Origin: CAZZIZ01 sp964654535
Lineage (GTDB): Bacteria; Bacteroidota; Bacteroidia; Chitinophagales; UBA2359
Assembly (NCBI GenBank): GCA_964654535.1
Contig: CAZZIZ010000089.1
Location: 1-13,780, forward strand
Length of the DNA stretch: 13,780 nt
Reading direction: 5' to 3'
A program made the position numbers and the translations under genes. Shown here one piece after another: positions 13,579 through 13,780 of this stretch. Position 1 is the stretch's first letter. Every line of letters begins with the position of its first letter. A model generated the notes under the pieces. The model was not told where the DNA came from, ran no database searches, and saw only the letters and a list, made by a program, of their open reading frames with translations.

Positions 13579-13614
13579 AGAGGTTAATTCTTTCGAATTA
13601 ACCTCTTTTTTTTT
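13579..13614 (+). terminator. Intrinsic terminator, repeat copy 3 (different hairpin)
   Basis: AGAGGTTAATT (13579-13589) pairs with AATTAACCTCT (13596-13606), loop CTTTCG, followed by T through 13614. The 11-bp stem keeps the position of the GGAGGCT stem of copies 1 and 2 with paired changes (GGAGGCT/AGCCTCC to AGAGGTT/AACCTCT), and the loop is shorter. It is the last barrier before dnaG. Confidence 0.9.
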
Positions 13615-13644
13615 ACTCCGTGCTCTACTCTAAACCCTAAATCT

Positions 13645-13652
13645 TAAATTTG
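13645..13652 (+). promoter_or_regulatory. Candidate -7 promoter element for dnaG
   Basis: TAAATTTG fully matches the TAnnTTTG -7 consensus and ends 4 bases before the first possible ATG. Transcription would begin at or next to the start codon, implying a leaderless or nearly leaderless mRNA. No clear -33 box is seen. Confidence 0.4.
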
Positions 13653-13656
13653 GGCG

Positions 13657-13780
13657 ATGGCCATGATTCCGGAGGATATTGTTCAAAATATAATGGAGGC
13701 TTCCAACATTGAGGAGGTGGTGGGCGAGTACGTTAACCTTCGTAAAAGGGGGAGCAATATGATTGGCCTTTGTCCTTTCC
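13657..13780 (+). CDS. dnaG: DNA primase, N-terminal fragment
   Basis: DnaG makes RNA primers at the replication fork. Only about 40 residues are in the window. MIPEDIVQNIMEASNIEEVV, then GEYVNLRKRGSNMIGLCPF, matches the DnaG N-terminus, whose CHC2-type zinc-binding motif begins at the Cys of LCPF (nt about 13771-13773); the rest is cut off. Two in-frame ATGs are possible, 13657 (MAMIPED) and 13663 (MIPED); most family members begin MIP, so 13663 may be the true start. If the -7 box at 13645-13652 is real, translation would be near-leaderless. The gene is insulated from the M23 gene by three terminators. Confidence 0.93.
   Translation, partial: MAMIPEDIVQNIMEASNIEEVVGEYVNLRKRGSNMIGLCPF

Overview
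The window (about 42% G+C by eye) comes from a chromosome of a Bacteroidota bacterium, most likely a marine member of Flavobacteriales. The evidence is the ThrRS–IF3–L35–L20 cluster with Bacteroidota-style protein sequences, -7 boxes of the TAnnTTTG type with no recognisable Shine-Dalgarno sites, signal peptides ending in SFGQ, and a very large secreted protein of a Bacteroidota type. All recognised genes lie on the + strand.

Layout. (1) Bases 1-681: 3' part of prmA (ribosomal protein L11 methyltransferase), followed 22 bases later by a 1556-residue secreted, beta-rich protein of unknown function (704-5374). (2) 5427-6930: an M48 zinc metallopeptidase lipoprotein and a spermidine-synthase-like SAM-binding protein. 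The latter's reading frame continues upstream well past the first conventional start codon, with no ATG, GTG or TTG to begin it. (3) 6972-11315: an eight-TPR lipoprotein abutting thrS, then infC (UUG start), rpmI and rplT, closed by a strong intrinsic terminator. The thrS-infC and infC-rpmI gaps hold dyad-symmetric sequences suited to regulation. (4) 11371-12022: 650 bases with no gene but unusually rich in repeats, including a ~140-bp element with a variable-looking palindromic core, a 12-bp direct repeat, inverted repeats and a cluster of TTATGY motifs. (5) 12023-13357: a secreted M23 (LytM-type) peptidase with a C-terminal hydrophobic tail resembling IPTL-CTERM sorting signals. (6) 13331-13614: the end of that gene plus its terminator is triplicated in tandem with a 96-bp period; the last copy carries a different hairpin. 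(7) 13657 to the end: start of dnaG (DNA primase), cut by the window edge.

How the genes fit together: most of the window is translation machinery (L11 methylation, Thr-tRNA charging, initiation factor, two 50S proteins) and primase. Between these sit envelope proteins (large secreted protein, M48 and TPR lipoproteins, M23 hydrolase). The 11371-13614 segment looks like an accessory insertion between two housekeeping blocks. I found no complete mobile element, CRISPR array, defence system, tRNA or rRNA. The best candidates for undescribed biology are the palindromic element in the gene-free island, the triplicated tail-plus-terminator, and the unknown 1556-residue protein.
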